A stretch of DNA of 64,000 nucleotides, from assembly GCF_025210605.1 (NCBI RefSeq), contig NZ_JAOARI010000027.1, positions 62,001-126,000 of the forward strand, read 5' to 3'. Shown piece after piece: positions 36,249-44,972 of this stretch. How positions within the stretch are numbered: the stretch's first letter is position 1; every line of letters starts with the position of its first letter. Position numbers and translations under genes: made by a program. The DNA comes from Halodesulfovibrio sp. GTDB lineage: Bacteria; Desulfobacterota; Desulfovibrionia; Desulfovibrionales; Desulfovibrionaceae. Under the pieces are notes generated by a model. The model made no database searches. It saw only the letters and a program-made list of their open reading frames with translations, and was not told the DNA's origin.

Positions 36249-36896
36249 TTAATTTGCTATTTCAACGACGGACGCTGATGTAAGACTCATTGCGTTTGCT
36301 TCTTCCATGTCTACGTGAAGTTCCAGTGCGGAATCATCGGTGACACGGATTGCTACGTTGCGAAAAACACCGCCACGAACCCCGTCGAGTTCAATGCCGA
36401 CCATCTGCCCATCTTTTACGCCATGTACCAATGCATCGCTTGTGTGCATGTGGATATGACGCTGAGCAACAATCAGCCCCTCTTTTAACTGAACAGATCC
36501 TTTCGGACCGATAAGTGTAGCACCCGGAGTTCCATCCAGATCTCCAGATAATCTTGCAGGAGCTTTAACACCAAGTTTAAAGCAGTCACCAGCAAGAATT
36601 TCAACCTGTGTTTTGCTACGCACAGGTCCAAGCACACGAACTTTTTCAATTGCCCCTTTAGGACCGCAGATAGTTACAGTTTCTTTGCAACCAAACTGTC
36701 CTGGCTGGGAGAGTTCTTTAAGTACAGTCAGCTGGTATCCTTCGCCAAACAATGCATTCACATCTTCCTGTGAAAGGTGCAGGTGGCGGTTAGAAATACC
36801 TACAGAAATACCATTTTTTTGTGCCTGGGGCTTTTCAACTGTTTTTTCAACAGCTTCAAGCAACAATTTCAACACTGCATCGTAACTACTACTCAT
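36249..36896 (-). CDS. pduL: PduL-type phosphotransacylase
   Basis: Converts acetyl-CoA to acetyl phosphate inside the compartment and recycles CoA (215 residues). Two beta-barrel domains with the zinc-binding histidines in SNRHLHLS and AQRHIHMH, plus the repeated GPKGAIEKVRVLGP and GPKGSVQL segments, define the family. The N-terminal amphipathic helix (YDAVLKLLLEAVEKTVE) followed by a linker is a typical encapsulation peptide. It begins directly at the stop of the aldehyde dehydrogenase gene (TAG at 36897), so the two are coupled. Confidence 0.95.
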   Translation of the reverse strand: MSSSYDAVLKLLLEAVEKTVEKPQAQKNGISVGISNRHLHLSQEDVNALFGEGYQLTVLKELSQPGQFGCKETVTICGPKGAIEKVRVLGPVRSKTQVEILAGDCFKLGVKAPARLSGDLDGTPGATLIGPKGSVQLKEGLIVAQRHIHMHTSDALVHGVKDGQMVGIELDGVRGGVFRNVAIRVTDDSALELHVDMEEANAMSLTSASVVEIAN

Positions 36897-38423
36897 CTAC
36901 GCACCCTTCTGAAGAGCAGAAACCAGCGATGTAACTAAATCTACAAGGTGATCGTGTTCAATTGTGCTGCCTGTGTCAGAGCAACCGCCTGCGGAAGGAG
37001 TGCTGCATGCAACCTGTGGTTTACCAGTGTACTGAGCCAGTTCCGGGTAATTGAAGGTCAAATCATTTTCTGCAATTGTGCTGCAATCCTGCAACCCGTA
37101 AGCAATGCTCTTTTTGTTGATAAGGTGCATTGGAGTTACGTTTTCAGAAGTAGAGCTACCGCCCCATGTACCGCAACCGAGAGTAAATGCAGGTGCAAGA
37201 CCGGTGCTGATACCAGTACCGCCCTGAGTACCACCTGTGTTTACAAGGATACGGGAAGATGGCTTGATGCTGAATTCTTTAACAACATTTTCATCTTCAG
37301 TGTGCAGGCTCATGGTGTGACCAATGCCGTTCTGAAGAAGCTTGATGCTAAGCTTACATGCTTCGTGCCAGTCTTTTACTGTGTAGAATGCAAGAACAGT
37401 GGTGAGCTTTTCGAAAGACAATGGGTATTCAAGACCAACGCCCTGCTGTTCGCCGATGAGTACGCGAGTGCCTTCTGGAATAGAGATACCAGCAGCAGAA
37501 GCGATCACCTGTGGTGCGCGACCAACAAATTTAGCATTCATTACGTGACCGTTCTTGAACAGAAGTGCGCAAACTTTCTTTGTCTCATCAGCAGACATGA
37601 AGTATGCACCCTGTTTTTTGAACTCAGCAATAACAGCTTCTCTGTTGCATTCTTCAACAATGATAGACTGTTCTGAAGCGCAGATTGTACCGTAATCGAA
37701 GGTTTTACTTGCAAGGATGTTGGTAACAGCCTTTTCGATTTTAGCAGTACGCTCGATGTATGCAGGGGAGTTACCGGCACCAACACCCAGAGCAGGTTTA
37801 CCTGCGCTGTATGCGGCTTTAACCATGCCAGGACCACCTGTAGCAATAATCATTTTTACTTCAGAGGAGTGCATCAATTCGTTTGTTGCAGGCATAGAAG
37901 GCTTGGACACACAAGAGATAATTCCCTGTGGAGCGCCTGCGCTAACTGCTGCGTCGCACATGAGACGAACTGCTTCCATTGTACACTTGCATGCAGCTGG
38001 GTGCGGTGCAAAAACAATAGCGTTGCGAGATTTAATAGCAATCATCGCTTTGTAAATAGCAGTAGAGGTAGGGTTAGTTGAAGGTGTGATACCCATAACC
38101 AAACCTACAGGCTCAGCAATTTCGATAACCTTGCGGCTTCTATCTTCATTGATTACGCCAACAGTTTTGAGTGACTTGATAGAATCATACAGCACCTGCG
38201 ATGCCATGTGGTTTTTGTATGTTTTATCAGGCACGTTACCGAAGCCGGTTTCTTCAACTGCCATGCGTGCAAGTCTTACTGCATTTTCTTTTGCAACCTG
38301 TACCATGGAGCAAAGAATAGCATTAATAGACTCTTCTGTGTAACTTGCAATTTTCTCAGCAGCGATGTTGCCCTGCTGGGCAAGATCTCGTGCTTCCTGA
38401 ACGGACTGTAAATCGTAGTCCAT
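36897..38423 (-). CDS. CoA-acylating acetaldehyde dehydrogenase
   Basis: Converts acetaldehyde, NAD+ and CoA to acetyl-CoA (508 residues, EutE/CutF type). Seen: dinucleotide-binding GLVMGITPSTNPTSTAI, the TGGPGMVKAAYSAGKPALGVGAGN loop and the catalytic Cys248 in TFDYGTICASEQS. A C-terminal extension (about 470-508) with a Gly/Ser/Cys linker and the amphipathic helix DHLVDLVTSLVSAL is a likely encapsulation peptide. It takes acetaldehyde from CutC and hands acetyl-CoA to PduL, the next gene. All catalytic features are present, unlike the paralogue at 48578. Confidence 0.95.
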   Translation of the reverse strand: MDYDLQSVQEARDLAQQGNIAAEKIASYTEESINAILCSMVQVAKENAVRLARMAVEETGFGNVPDKTYKNHMASQVLYDSIKSLKTVGVINEDRSRKVIEIAEPVGLVMGITPSTNPTSTAIYKAMIAIKSRNAIVFAPHPAACKCTMEAVRLMCDAAVSAGAPQGIISCVSKPSMPATNELMHSSEVKMIIATGGPGMVKAAYSAGKPALGVGAGNSPAYIERTAKIEKAVTNILASKTFDYGTICASEQSIIVEECNREAVIAEFKKQGAYFMSADETKKVCALLFKNGHVMNAKFVGRAPQVIASAAGISIPEGTRVLIGEQQGVGLEYPLSFEKLTTVLAFYTVKDWHEACKLSIKLLQNGIGHTMSLHTEDENVVKEFSIKPSSRILVNTGGTQGGTGISTGLAPAFTLGCGTWGGSSTSENVTPMHLINKKSIAYGLQDCSTIAENDLTFNYPELAQYTGKPQVACSTPSAGGCSDTGSTIEHDHLVDLVTSLVSALQKGA

Positions 38424-38446
38424 AATTATGCTCCTCTAGCATCTCA

Positions 38447-39322
38447 TCATTTATTCAACGAAGCGTAGTAACGCTTAAATACTTCCACCAGTGTGCGCTT
38501 TTTCACTTTGGAAAGTTTCTTCGATTCAATAGGAAGGTCAGCATATTCACGAGCCAGAACCTTAAGCTTTGCCAAGGTCAGTTTCGTTAATGCGCCAATT
38601 ACTCCCTCTGCACCCTGTTCTTCCCACAATGCATCCACATTACTTTTGCTCATGGTTGCATTTTTGGTTTTAACCGGTACGACTTTCTTTTCGGGTTCAG
38701 AGACAAGCGGCATCTGCTCAACAGGAGCTACAACAGGTTCTGATACAGTGGGTTCAAGTTCCTGTTTTTCAGAAACTTTTGAAGAATTGGTAGGTTCTTC
38801 TTTTGTCTCAGGCTCTGTTATTTCCTGTGTTGCTTCTACAGTTGAATCTACTTCTGCTTCTTCCTGCTCCACCACATCAGCAGTGTCGCTTTCAGATTTA
38901 TCAGCATCGGATTCAACAATTTCACTTTCCTCTGTTTTTTCCCTGCTTACAGTCTCTGCAATAGGTTGCTGAACTACTTCCGATTCCGGAACATCAGAAC
39001 CAATGGGGTCAACAGGCGGTTCAGGCTCTTCATTACCGCCGGTAGGCGGTGGAGTGAACAGATTGTCGATTACTTCCACATCCGGTCTCGGAATCACATG
39101 GCTGGAACGCAGAGCACTGCTATCCAACCGTTCTAATGCAGCTTTTGCTGCATCAACAGCAGTTTGTACTGCAGAAACATCACCGGCAACAGTGACAGTG
39201 ACAAGCCCTCCGCCTACATACGTTCTATCTAAAAGATGAACTTCAGCAGACTTGAGCATTACATCTGCACATTCAATGGCAGGAAGAAGTCCTTTTGTTT
39301 CTATTAACCCAAGAGACTTCAT
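38447..39322 (-). CDS. BMC-H shell protein with long acidic linker and basic C-terminal domain
   Basis: The 291-residue protein starts with a normal BMC-H domain (1-88: SLGLIETKGLLPAIECADVM, pore loop RTYVGGGLVTVTVAGDV, VIPRPDVEVID). A linker of about 120 residues follows, made almost only of Glu, Pro, Val, Ser and Thr (for example TEESEIVESDADKSESDTAD). A basic helical domain ends the protein (about 222-291), with ALTKLTLAKLKVLAREY and SKKLSKVKKRTLVEVFKRYY. PduK and some GRM1/GRM2 shell proteins also have extensions, but this linker is unusually long. The basic end might bind enzyme tails, nucleic acid or other shell subunits; the role is unknown. Confidence 0.9.
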   Translation of the reverse strand: MKSLGLIETKGLLPAIECADVMLKSAEVHLLDRTYVGGGLVTVTVAGDVSAVQTAVDAAKAALERLDSSALRSSHVIPRPDVEVIDNLFTPPPTGGNEEPEPPVDPIGSDVPESEVVQQPIAETVSREKTEESEIVESDADKSESDTADVVEQEEAEVDSTVEATQEITEPETKEEPTNSSKVSEKQELEPTVSEPVVAPVEQMPLVSEPEKKVVPVKTKNATMSKSNVDALWEEQGAEGVIGALTKLTLAKLKVLAREYADLPIESKKLSKVKKRTLVEVFKRYYASLNK

Positions 39323-39325
39323 TGA

Positions 39326-39967
39326 TTATCCTTTTGACTGCGGAAATCTGGAGTAGAACAAACGAGCGTAGTTTGTAGCTTCCCAGATAACTTTAGCTCC
39401 TGCAGGAACGCAGAATACATCACCAGCTTCTGCTGATACAGTCTGTCCGTTGATGGTAATGTTCAATGCACCTTCAAGCAGGTGGAAATTGGCTTCACAA
39501 GCAAAATCCTGTTCAAAACGGGACTGATCAATTTCGAAAAAACCGGAATGGATCTGACCATCGTTTTTGCCAATTACTTCCTGAGAACATGCAGTTGCAC
39601 CGGGGGTACCGGTTTCAAACGGTTCCATCTTTACGGAGTTTCCCCGAACGATTTTTCCGCCACCGACAGCCTGAGAAACATATCCCTTGCTCACGATGTC
39701 TTTTAAAAATTCGTCCAGCATTCCGCGTTCATATAGTGCTTTTAATGCCGCGTAGATAAGATCGCTGCTGATAGCTCCATCGCATGATGGTGCAGCAGGT
39801 GCTGCACACGGTGCTTGCGGTGGTGCACCTTCAACAATTTCTATCTCAGCAAGTTTTGCAGCATCTTTCGCAGAGGGGGTCAAAATAGTATTCGCATCGA
39901 TATACAGTGTTGATTTACCTTGTTCGATGAGGGTCTCAACGTCCTTTGCACAAATAACTTTTTTCAT
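39326..39967 (-). CDS. EutQ-like cupin protein (possible acetate kinase)
   Basis: A 213-residue protein with the EutQ-type N-terminal segment (VICAKDVETLIEQGKSTLYI ... ILTPSAKDAAKLAEIEI), a Pro/Ala linker and a C-terminal cupin (about 105-205, LLEGALNITINGQTV and GDVFCVPAGAKVIWEA). EutQ of Salmonella has been reported to act as an acetate kinase, so this protein may turn the PduL product acetyl phosphate into acetate and ATP. No other acetate kinase is encoded in the operon. It lies 4 bases upstream of the extended shell-protein gene. Confidence 0.85.
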   Translation of the reverse strand: MKKVICAKDVETLIEQGKSTLYIDANTILTPSAKDAAKLAEIEIVEGAPPQAPCAAPAAPSCDGAISSDLIYAALKALYERGMLDEFLKDIVSKGYVSQAVGGGKIVRGNSVKMEPFETGTPGATACSQEVIGKNDGQIHSGFFEIDQSRFEQDFACEANFHLLEGALNITINGQTVSAEAGDVFCVPAGAKVIWEATNYARLFYSRFPQSKG

Positions 39968-40026
39968 TTCTTCACACCTCCTTCTCTGTTTCTGCGCTTA
40001 TAACAACCTAGATCACTAACGTTCGC

Positions 40027-40575
40027 TTAAAGCAGTGCAGGTATCAGCTTTGTAGAAGGCGAAGGAATGACCTCTGCATTAACCAGTAATCCTTTAGACT
40101 TCATAACTTTCTTTGCCTGATCGACACCTGCGCTTACCGCAGCAACGTCGCCTGTAAAGGTAAAGAATGCTTTGCCGCCCAAGCCATTTCCGAGGCGCAG
40201 CTCAATAGCCTCTACGTCCACAGATTTGAGTATTGCATCAGCAGCAATAACCATTGTGGAGATAGAGAAGGACTCTACAATACCAATCGCACCCATGTGC
40301 TCAGGCATTGTTGCGCCTGAAATAGCAGGGAAAATATCCTGAGATACGTTTGGAATCATAATAAAATCAACCAAGTATTCTTTGGCGTGCTCTTCACCGA
40401 CCTGTACGGAGTTTTCTACAGAAGCTACGTCACCGGTGATGATGACGAAGTACTTACCCGGACAAGTTGAAACTGCGGCCACAACTTCGACCTCAGCTAC
40501 TTTGACCATCTGATCGACGGTGAAAATGCCCTTCGCAATACTTGTAAATTCAACCATTCCGATTGCGTTACCCAT
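40027..40575 (-). CDS. BMC-T tandem-domain shell protein (PduT-like)
   Basis: Two fused BMC domains (about 1-92 and 93-182), forming trimers with pseudo-hexameric symmetry. Segments GNAIGMVEFTSIAKGI and GAIGIVESFSISTMVIAADA start the two domains. PduT holds a [4Fe-4S] cluster at its pore through a Cys of the second domain (GIGGKC). Here that position is Ala (GLGGKAFF), while the first-domain pore loop has Cys38 (STCPGKYF). A cluster may therefore sit on the other domain. Encoded one base after the PduS-like flavoprotein, its likely electron partner. Confidence 0.93.
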   Translation of the reverse strand: MGNAIGMVEFTSIAKGIFTVDQMVKVAEVEVVAAVSTCPGKYFVIITGDVASVENSVQVGEEHAKEYLVDFIMIPNVSQDIFPAISGATMPEHMGAIGIVESFSISTMVIAADAILKSVDVEAIELRLGNGLGGKAFFTFTGDVAAVSAGVDQAKKVMKSKGLLVNAEVIPSPSTKLIPALL

Positions 40576-40576
40576 C

Positions 40577-41905
40577 TCAGCCCCTTCTTATCGCGATATG
40601 ATCTTTCTCAATTCCCACAACAGTGCCTGCAATGCTTGAGTGAGCCGGAGCGCCCAGCTTGCCATCCGCGATGGCGGCAACACACTGTCCAGCAAAGACG
40701 GTATCGCCTACTGCAACAGTCGGCACAGCAGGTGCACCCACGTGAGAATTAATTGAAATACGAACAGTCTCCGGTGTGCATTCAACTTCCTGCATTGGAG
40801 CAGGCTTGTCATAAGCACTTAGTCCCAGCCGTGCTGTCAGTCGTTTACTTGGTACCTGACGGTACTCACGGTTCTGACGGGCTGTAGGTTCTTCGCCGGT
40901 TGCTTCGTAACGAATATTCAACTCAGCAAGATCACGCTTAAGCGCATCGTTTGCGAGCTTAGGATGCAAGCCAGCAGGACAAGAGAACAATTCACAAAGG
41001 TTACACATGCAGCAAAGCTGAGCATGTTTCTTCCCTTCGACGCCTTCGAGTCCGTAGTTTTGAATACGCATAGATTTATGCGGTTCAACATTATGCCCGA
41101 TAAGATAACGGGGACATAAATCTGTACACATGCGACACTGGGCACATGCAGAAATATTCACGCGGCGAGCCTGCTCAACAGTCGTGGTCTTTTTGGTGAT
41201 AAGAGAATGATCCTTTTTAAGGATGACAAAGCCCTTATGCTTTTTACCGACAAACCCGCTAAGATCAGTCATCACAGGTCCCATCATCGGACCACCGTCG
41301 ATAACTGCGTAGTCGTCAAATGAATCAAGACCGCTCTGCTTAAGCACGTCCATAATTGGAGTGCCAACAGGAACTTTAACAGTCACTCGGTTAGGGATAT
41401 CCCCTGCAACTGTGATGAATTTTTCAGTTACCGGCAGACCTTTTTCTGCGTTGTAGATGTTTAACGCCGTCTCGGAGTTAACAACAACACAACCAACATT
41501 AAGAGGGATACCAGCTTCAGGCACGGAGCGTCCGGTCACGGTGTACACCAAAATCTGTTCGTCACCTGCCGGGTACACATCAGGAAGCAATGCTATTTCA
41601 ACGAACGGTGCAGCGTTAAGCGCTTCAATACGTTCCTGCAAAATTGAAATAACTTTTTTATGCTTATCCTTGATGCACAAATACGCTTTCTTAGCGCCGA
41701 CAGCCTTGCCAGCACTTTGGAAACCCAGAATAATTTCATCAGGATATATTTCCATCAACTGCTGATCCACACGCAGCAGCGGTTCACACTCTGCACCGTT
41801 AAGCAGAATAAACTCTGCGGTAGCAGAAAGTTTTACGTGCGTTGGAAATCCTGCACCGCCAGCGCCAATAACGCCGGCTTCTTTAACTTGCTCAATCAGA
41901 TTCAC
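40577..41905 (-). CDS. PduS-like flavin/iron-sulphur oxidoreductase (RnfC family)
   Basis: A 442-residue RnfC-like protein. Regions: the Gly-rich nucleotide/FMN motif EAGVIGAGGAGFPTHVKL, an SLBB-like segment, two [4Fe-4S] motifs (CAQCRMCTDLCPRY and CCMCNLCELFSCP at about 265-325) and a C-terminal barrel-sandwich domain. The GTG at 41905 is chosen as start: GGAG lies 6 bases upstream and the overlap with the vertex gene falls to 14 bases; the ATG pair further up would overlap by 53. In Pdu compartments PduS reduces cobalamin. No B12 enzyme is present here, so an electron conduit through the shell to re-oxidise NADH is a better guess. Confidence 0.88.
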   Translation of the reverse strand: MNLIEQVKEAGVIGAGGAGFPTHVKLSATAEFILLNGAECEPLLRVDQQLMEIYPDEIILGFQSAGKAVGAKKAYLCIKDKHKKVISILQERIEALNAAPFVEIALLPDVYPAGDEQILVYTVTGRSVPEAGIPLNVGCVVVNSETALNIYNAEKGLPVTEKFITVAGDIPNRVTVKVPVGTPIMDVLKQSGLDSFDDYAVIDGGPMMGPVMTDLSGFVGKKHKGFVILKKDHSLITKKTTTVEQARRVNISACAQCRMCTDLCPRYLIGHNVEPHKSMRIQNYGLEGVEGKKHAQLCCMCNLCELFSCPAGLHPKLANDALKRDLAELNIRYEATGEEPTARQNREYRQVPSKRLTARLGLSAYDKPAPMQEVECTPETVRISINSHVGAPAVPTVAVGDTVFAGQCVAAIADGKLGAPAHSSIAGTVVGIEKDHIAIRRG

Positions 41906-42182
41906 TTGTATCTCCAGATATTGGCAGTTCACAGTCTTCATCAATGATGCCGACGATCACCGCGTCTACAGGAACATTTACATCATCAAGCATTCGACTA
42001 GCCGGTGTGCCAGTACACACAATAACTCTGTCGCCGATTCCGGCACCGACGGTATCTACAACCGTCATGCTTTCTCCGGCGCGGCTTCCCCCCAAAAGTT
42101 CCACAAGCATAAGCTTGAGTCCTCTCATAGATTCAGCCTTACGGGTCGACCAGACACTACCGACAAGTTTTGCAACTAACAT
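41892..42182 (-). CDS. BMC-P pentameric vertex protein (EutN/CcmL family)
   Basis: A 96-residue vertex protein that closes the twelve corners of the shell. The OB-like fold is seen in MLVAKLVGSVWSTRKAES, LKLMLVELLG, VVDTVGAGIGDRVIVCTGTP and VDAVIVGIIDE. It overlaps the upstream small BMC gene by 7 bases and the PduS-like gene by about 14, indicating tight coupling. Confidence 0.96.
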   Translation of the reverse strand: MLVAKLVGSVWSTRKAESMRGLKLMLVELLGGSRAGESMTVVDTVGAGIGDRVIVCTGTPASRMLDDVNVPVDAVIVGIIDEDCELPISGDTSESD

Positions 42183-42481
42183 GCGTTGTATCCTTCCTTT
42201 AGCTTACGTTTAATCTCTGCCATAGCAGACTCAACAGAAGCCGTATCTCCCATAATGGCGAGCAAGATCATATTCTGCGGGCAGTTGCCTTTAATATCTT
42301 CAACTTCAACGCCAACAGCTTTTTCAGCGATATCAGCGGCAACAACCATATCGATCATTTTGCCCTGAAGAAGCCCTATCGCATCAACCGTGTCAGGCAC
42401 GGAAGATTTGCCGGACCCTTTGCGTCGAAGCAAAATATCCAATGCTCCAGAAGAAGGGGATTTGATTATGCGAAATTCCAT
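42176..42481 (-). CDS. Divergent small BMC-domain protein (GrpU-like)
   Basis: A 101-residue protein with a diverged, probably permuted BMC domain: strand MEFRIIKSPSSGALDILLRR, then VDAIGLLQGKMIDMVVAADIAEKAVGV, and a loop IKGNCPQNMILLAIMGDTASVESAM where Cys falls at the expected pore position. The ATG at 42481 is chosen because GGGAG lies 8 bases upstream; the longer ORF would start at TTG. GrpU-type shell proteins of glycyl-radical compartments have been reported to carry iron-sulphur clusters at the pore, and the Cys here fits that pattern. Family call is moderate. Confidence 0.8.
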   Translation of the reverse strand: MEFRIIKSPSSGALDILLRRKGSGKSSVPDTVDAIGLLQGKMIDMVVAADIAEKAVGVEVEDIKGNCPQNMILLAIMGDTASVESAMAEIKRKLKEGYNAC

Positions 42482-42496
42482 AATGAAATCTCCCAA

Positions 42497-43336
42497 TTAC
42501 TCTTCTGGTTTACAGCTAAGTGCTATCCCTAAAGGAGTAACGAACATCGGGTTCTTTGGTTTGTGTGTGTAAATGCCGGTGCGTTTTTCAATGACTTTTT
42601 CAATTCCAGCCAGACAGCAGGTACCACCGACCAATGAAATTTCCTGAACATCATGCCCTTCAATGTGGGTATTGATGATGGTAGCTATCTTTTCGATAAC
42701 AGGTCGTAATACTGGAAGAAGCTCTTTGTGGTTTTTCGCATTACGCTTAAACTTGTCAGCTTCATCAAAAGGCAACTTGTACGCGCCAGAAACAACGAGA
42801 GTAAAATGAGTACCGCCTGTTGCGTCATCTGCAACATAGATAACTTTTCCATCTTTAAGGATTGAAATACCGGTAGTACCACCACCGATGTCTACAACCG
42901 CTCCGTTGGAAATATTAAGTACTTCGTTAGCTGCTGTCGGTTCATCAAGAAGCTCTGTCAGTTCAAAACCGGCACCTTCGACAACGTTTTTAATTGCACC
43001 GGAATCGAGTGCGTTTGTGCCCGGAGGAATAGCAGAAGCAGCATAGATAAGCTCTGTGCCAAGCTTTTCTTCAACCTCTTGTTTAAGCTCACGGACAATC
43101 TGAACAGCGCCAATGTAGTCTACAACCATACCGTCACGAACAACGTCAGCGTAGCGGTAGGCACCAGCAACAGGCTTGTGGTTTTCATCCAGTACGGACA
43201 CAACAACACATGCTGTACCAAGGTCTACGCCTGTATAGTAAACTGGAGACTTTTTCTTAATTGGCTTTTTTACTGCCTTTTCAAACTGCTGAACCAGTTT
43301 GTCGCAGTATTCAAAATTTATGCGTTTCTTTGACAT
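42497..43336 (-). CDS. eutJ: EutJ-like chaperone/ATPase
   Basis: Actin/Hsp70-fold protein of 279 residues. Phosphate loops are seen in GVDLGTACVVVSVLDE and VVDIGGGTTGISIL, and the adenosine motif in VGGTCCLAGIEKVIE. The ATG at 43336 is chosen since AGGAGG lies just upstream; the longer ORF adds 8 residues. EutJ proteins are thought to help fold or protect enzymes of the compartment. It overlaps the EutT-like gene upstream by 19 bases. Confidence 0.9.
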   Translation of the reverse strand: MSKKRINFEYCDKLVQQFEKAVKKPIKKKSPVYYTGVDLGTACVVVSVLDENHKPVAGAYRYADVVRDGMVVDYIGAVQIVRELKQEVEEKLGTELIYAASAIPPGTNALDSGAIKNVVEGAGFELTELLDEPTAANEVLNISNGAVVDIGGGTTGISILKDGKVIYVADDATGGTHFTLVVSGAYKLPFDEADKFKRNAKNHKELLPVLRPVIEKIATIINTHIEGHDVQEISLVGGTCCLAGIEKVIEKRTGIYTHKPKNPMFVTPLGIALSCKPEE

Positions 43337-44007
43337 TCGTTCCCTCCTAATGCTGTGCAAATCATTTGCGACAGAACATTGCGAATTTGATTGACGCGAA
43401 CACCGAAGTTGTTCTCATCGTGGCTCGTTCCGCAAAAATCCATCACGGAGACTTCAAGCTTATGCATGGCACAGCGTAACTTGTTAAGAAGCAAAATCTC
43501 TTTTCCGTTGGGAAGGTGCATATGTTCCGCTGTAATTTCAAAACAGTCATCCAACGGACTGGAAAAATTCTCTTTGGTGATGCCGTAGCACTCTTCAAAT
43601 TCGAGATCCTGCAATGGTGTATTTTCACCGAGTGATTCGTGCATTGCCGCAATGTCCTGTCCCACAGCAACAACACGCTGCGAAAGCGCAATATCACGAC
43701 CTTGCAGTTCGCAAGCTACAAGTAAAAAAGTATTGGCGATTGATTTAAGCTCAGAGCTTAAGCGCTGCTTTTTCCAGTCGATGGCGTTGGAATCAGCTGC
43801 CTGCTCGCCAGCAGTGTTATCAGAATGTTTCGGAGCTGATGAGGTTGCGGAACCAGCAGGGCTATCTTCCGTTACAACCTTAATGCGTTTATCGCTCAGG
43901 AACTGACGCGCACCGGGGGTAAGCCGTACGTCCTTCGTTAAATTGAAGGTCGTAAGTGCTTCTTTTCTGTGCAAGAGACGAAGGTCTTCTTCAGTAATAA
44001 ATCTCAT
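43318..44007 (-). CDS. EutT-like protein, probably without adenosyltransferase activity
   Basis: A 229-residue protein whose N-terminus (RFITEEDLRLLHRKEALTTF ... VRLTPGARQFLSDKRIKVV) matches the conserved start of EutT and EutQ proteins, followed by a helical bundle. EutT makes adenosylcobalamin, but the metal-binding Cys cluster (CxxCC) of known EutT proteins is not seen here. CutC needs no B12. The protein may be a structural or regulatory relative. It is encoded between the EutP-like and EutJ-like genes and overlaps the latter by 19 bases. Confidence 0.7.
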   Translation of the reverse strand: MRFITEEDLRLLHRKEALTTFNLTKDVRLTPGARQFLSDKRIKVVTEDSPAGSATSSAPKHSDNTAGEQAADSNAIDWKKQRLSSELKSIANTFLLVACELQGRDIALSQRVVAVGQDIAAMHESLGENTPLQDLEFEECYGITKENFSSPLDDCFEITAEHMHLPNGKEILLLNKLRCAMHKLEVSVMDFCGTSHDENNFGVRVNQIRNVLSQMICTALGGNECQRNA

Positions 44008-44019
44008 CTACTGTTCCTT

Positions 44020-44484
44020 TCACGTACGAGCATCAAATAGATGCTGTAATAACTCCGAAACCCCGATTCCCTCTGTCACACTGACGTCGAAAAACGGTTT
44101 CTGCACGCCATAATGCTCGAGTTGCCTGTAGCAAAATTTCTTATTTTCCGGCTTAACACTGCAACGTGTTACTATTCCGGAAACTGGACATCCGAATACT
44201 TTAGCGAAACCGGGAGCACCCACAGCAGAAGGTTGCGATTGGTTGACAATAAACAGCACATGAAAGGCATGGTTCTGTGCTATCGCAATGAGATGATGAT
44301 ATCTCCCGGGACTTTCAAAATATCCTCCCGGCACTTCTATTGTGTGCTTTCCGTAAACAACTTCCTGTCGGCTGCGATGTGGTTGAACAAGAAGGTCAGA
44401 TTGACCGTAGCTATCCAGCACATTGGCAAGAGTTGTTTTACCGCTAGCGGTTGCCCCAATGAGCATTATTCTGCGTTTTACCAT
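44020..44484 (-). CDS. EutP/PduV-like P-loop GTPase
   Basis: A 154-residue Ras-like NTPase with P-loop GATASGKTTLA, a short switch region (VPGGYFESPGRYHHLI) and a degenerate NKxD region (IVTRCSVKPEN). EutP/PduV proteins accompany microcompartments and have been linked to their positioning or, for EutP, to acetate kinase activity. It lies between the PduU-like shell gene and the EutT-like gene. Confidence 0.87.
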   Translation of the reverse strand: MVKRRIMLIGATASGKTTLANVLDSYGQSDLLVQPHRSRQEVVYGKHTIEVPGGYFESPGRYHHLIAIAQNHAFHVLFIVNQSQPSAVGAPGFAKVFGCPVSGIVTRCSVKPENKKFCYRQLEHYGVQKPFFDVSVTEGIGVSELLQHLFDART

Positions 44485-44493
44485 TCCAATAAA

Positions 44494-44847
44494 CTATGAG
44501 CGGGTTACTGCTCCAGCTGTAAAGCCCAAGGTACGTGCCAAGGTTTCCACCACTGCGCTCAGCGCTGTTTCCACACTTTCCACATTACCGGTGAGTACAA
44601 CAGAACCTGTAAAACGATCTAAAAAGCCTATTTCTACGTCTGCTGCTTTGGTAGCAATATCGGCGGCAATAATTGAGGTTTCGTACGGGGTAAGAGTTAA
44701 AATCCCCAATGCACCTTTTTCTTCCACCCCAAGCCGCTCATAAATATCGGACATAGGAGCCGCAATAACGTGGGCGATTGTTACTTGTTTACCTGGAACG
44801 TTTTCTTGAATTCTTCGTTCCAATTCATGGGGTTGAGTTTTGTGCAT
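44494..44847 (-). CDS. Circularly permuted BMC-H shell protein (PduU/EutS type)
   Basis: A 117-residue permuted shell protein. The N-terminal extension [20 protein letters not shown], which forms a beta-barrel plug over the pore, and the body [23 protein letters not shown] / [23 protein letters not shown] match PduU closely. It is the first gene after the cutD hairpin (44973-44997). Confidence 0.96.
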   Translation of the reverse strand: MHKTQPHELERRIQENVPGKQVTIAHVIAAPMSDIYERLGVEEKGALGILTLTPYETSIIAADIATKAADVEIGFLDRFTGSVVLTGNVESVETALSAVVETLARTLGFTAGAVTRS

Positions 44848-44972
44848 TCTGCCACCCTTGCATTTACAGCATTATATTTTGCGCAATAACCACCACATTT
44901 AATTGAGCATTACCAGTGAGTAAGAAAAAGGTCTTATGCACTGAAAGCAGCGTGCTCATGTGGATTACTATC

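Noticed and set aside
36948..37676. A 242-codon open frame antisense to the acylating aldehyde dehydrogenase
   Set aside because: It is opposite a gene with all catalytic motifs and shows Cys/Phe/Asn-rich shadow composition.
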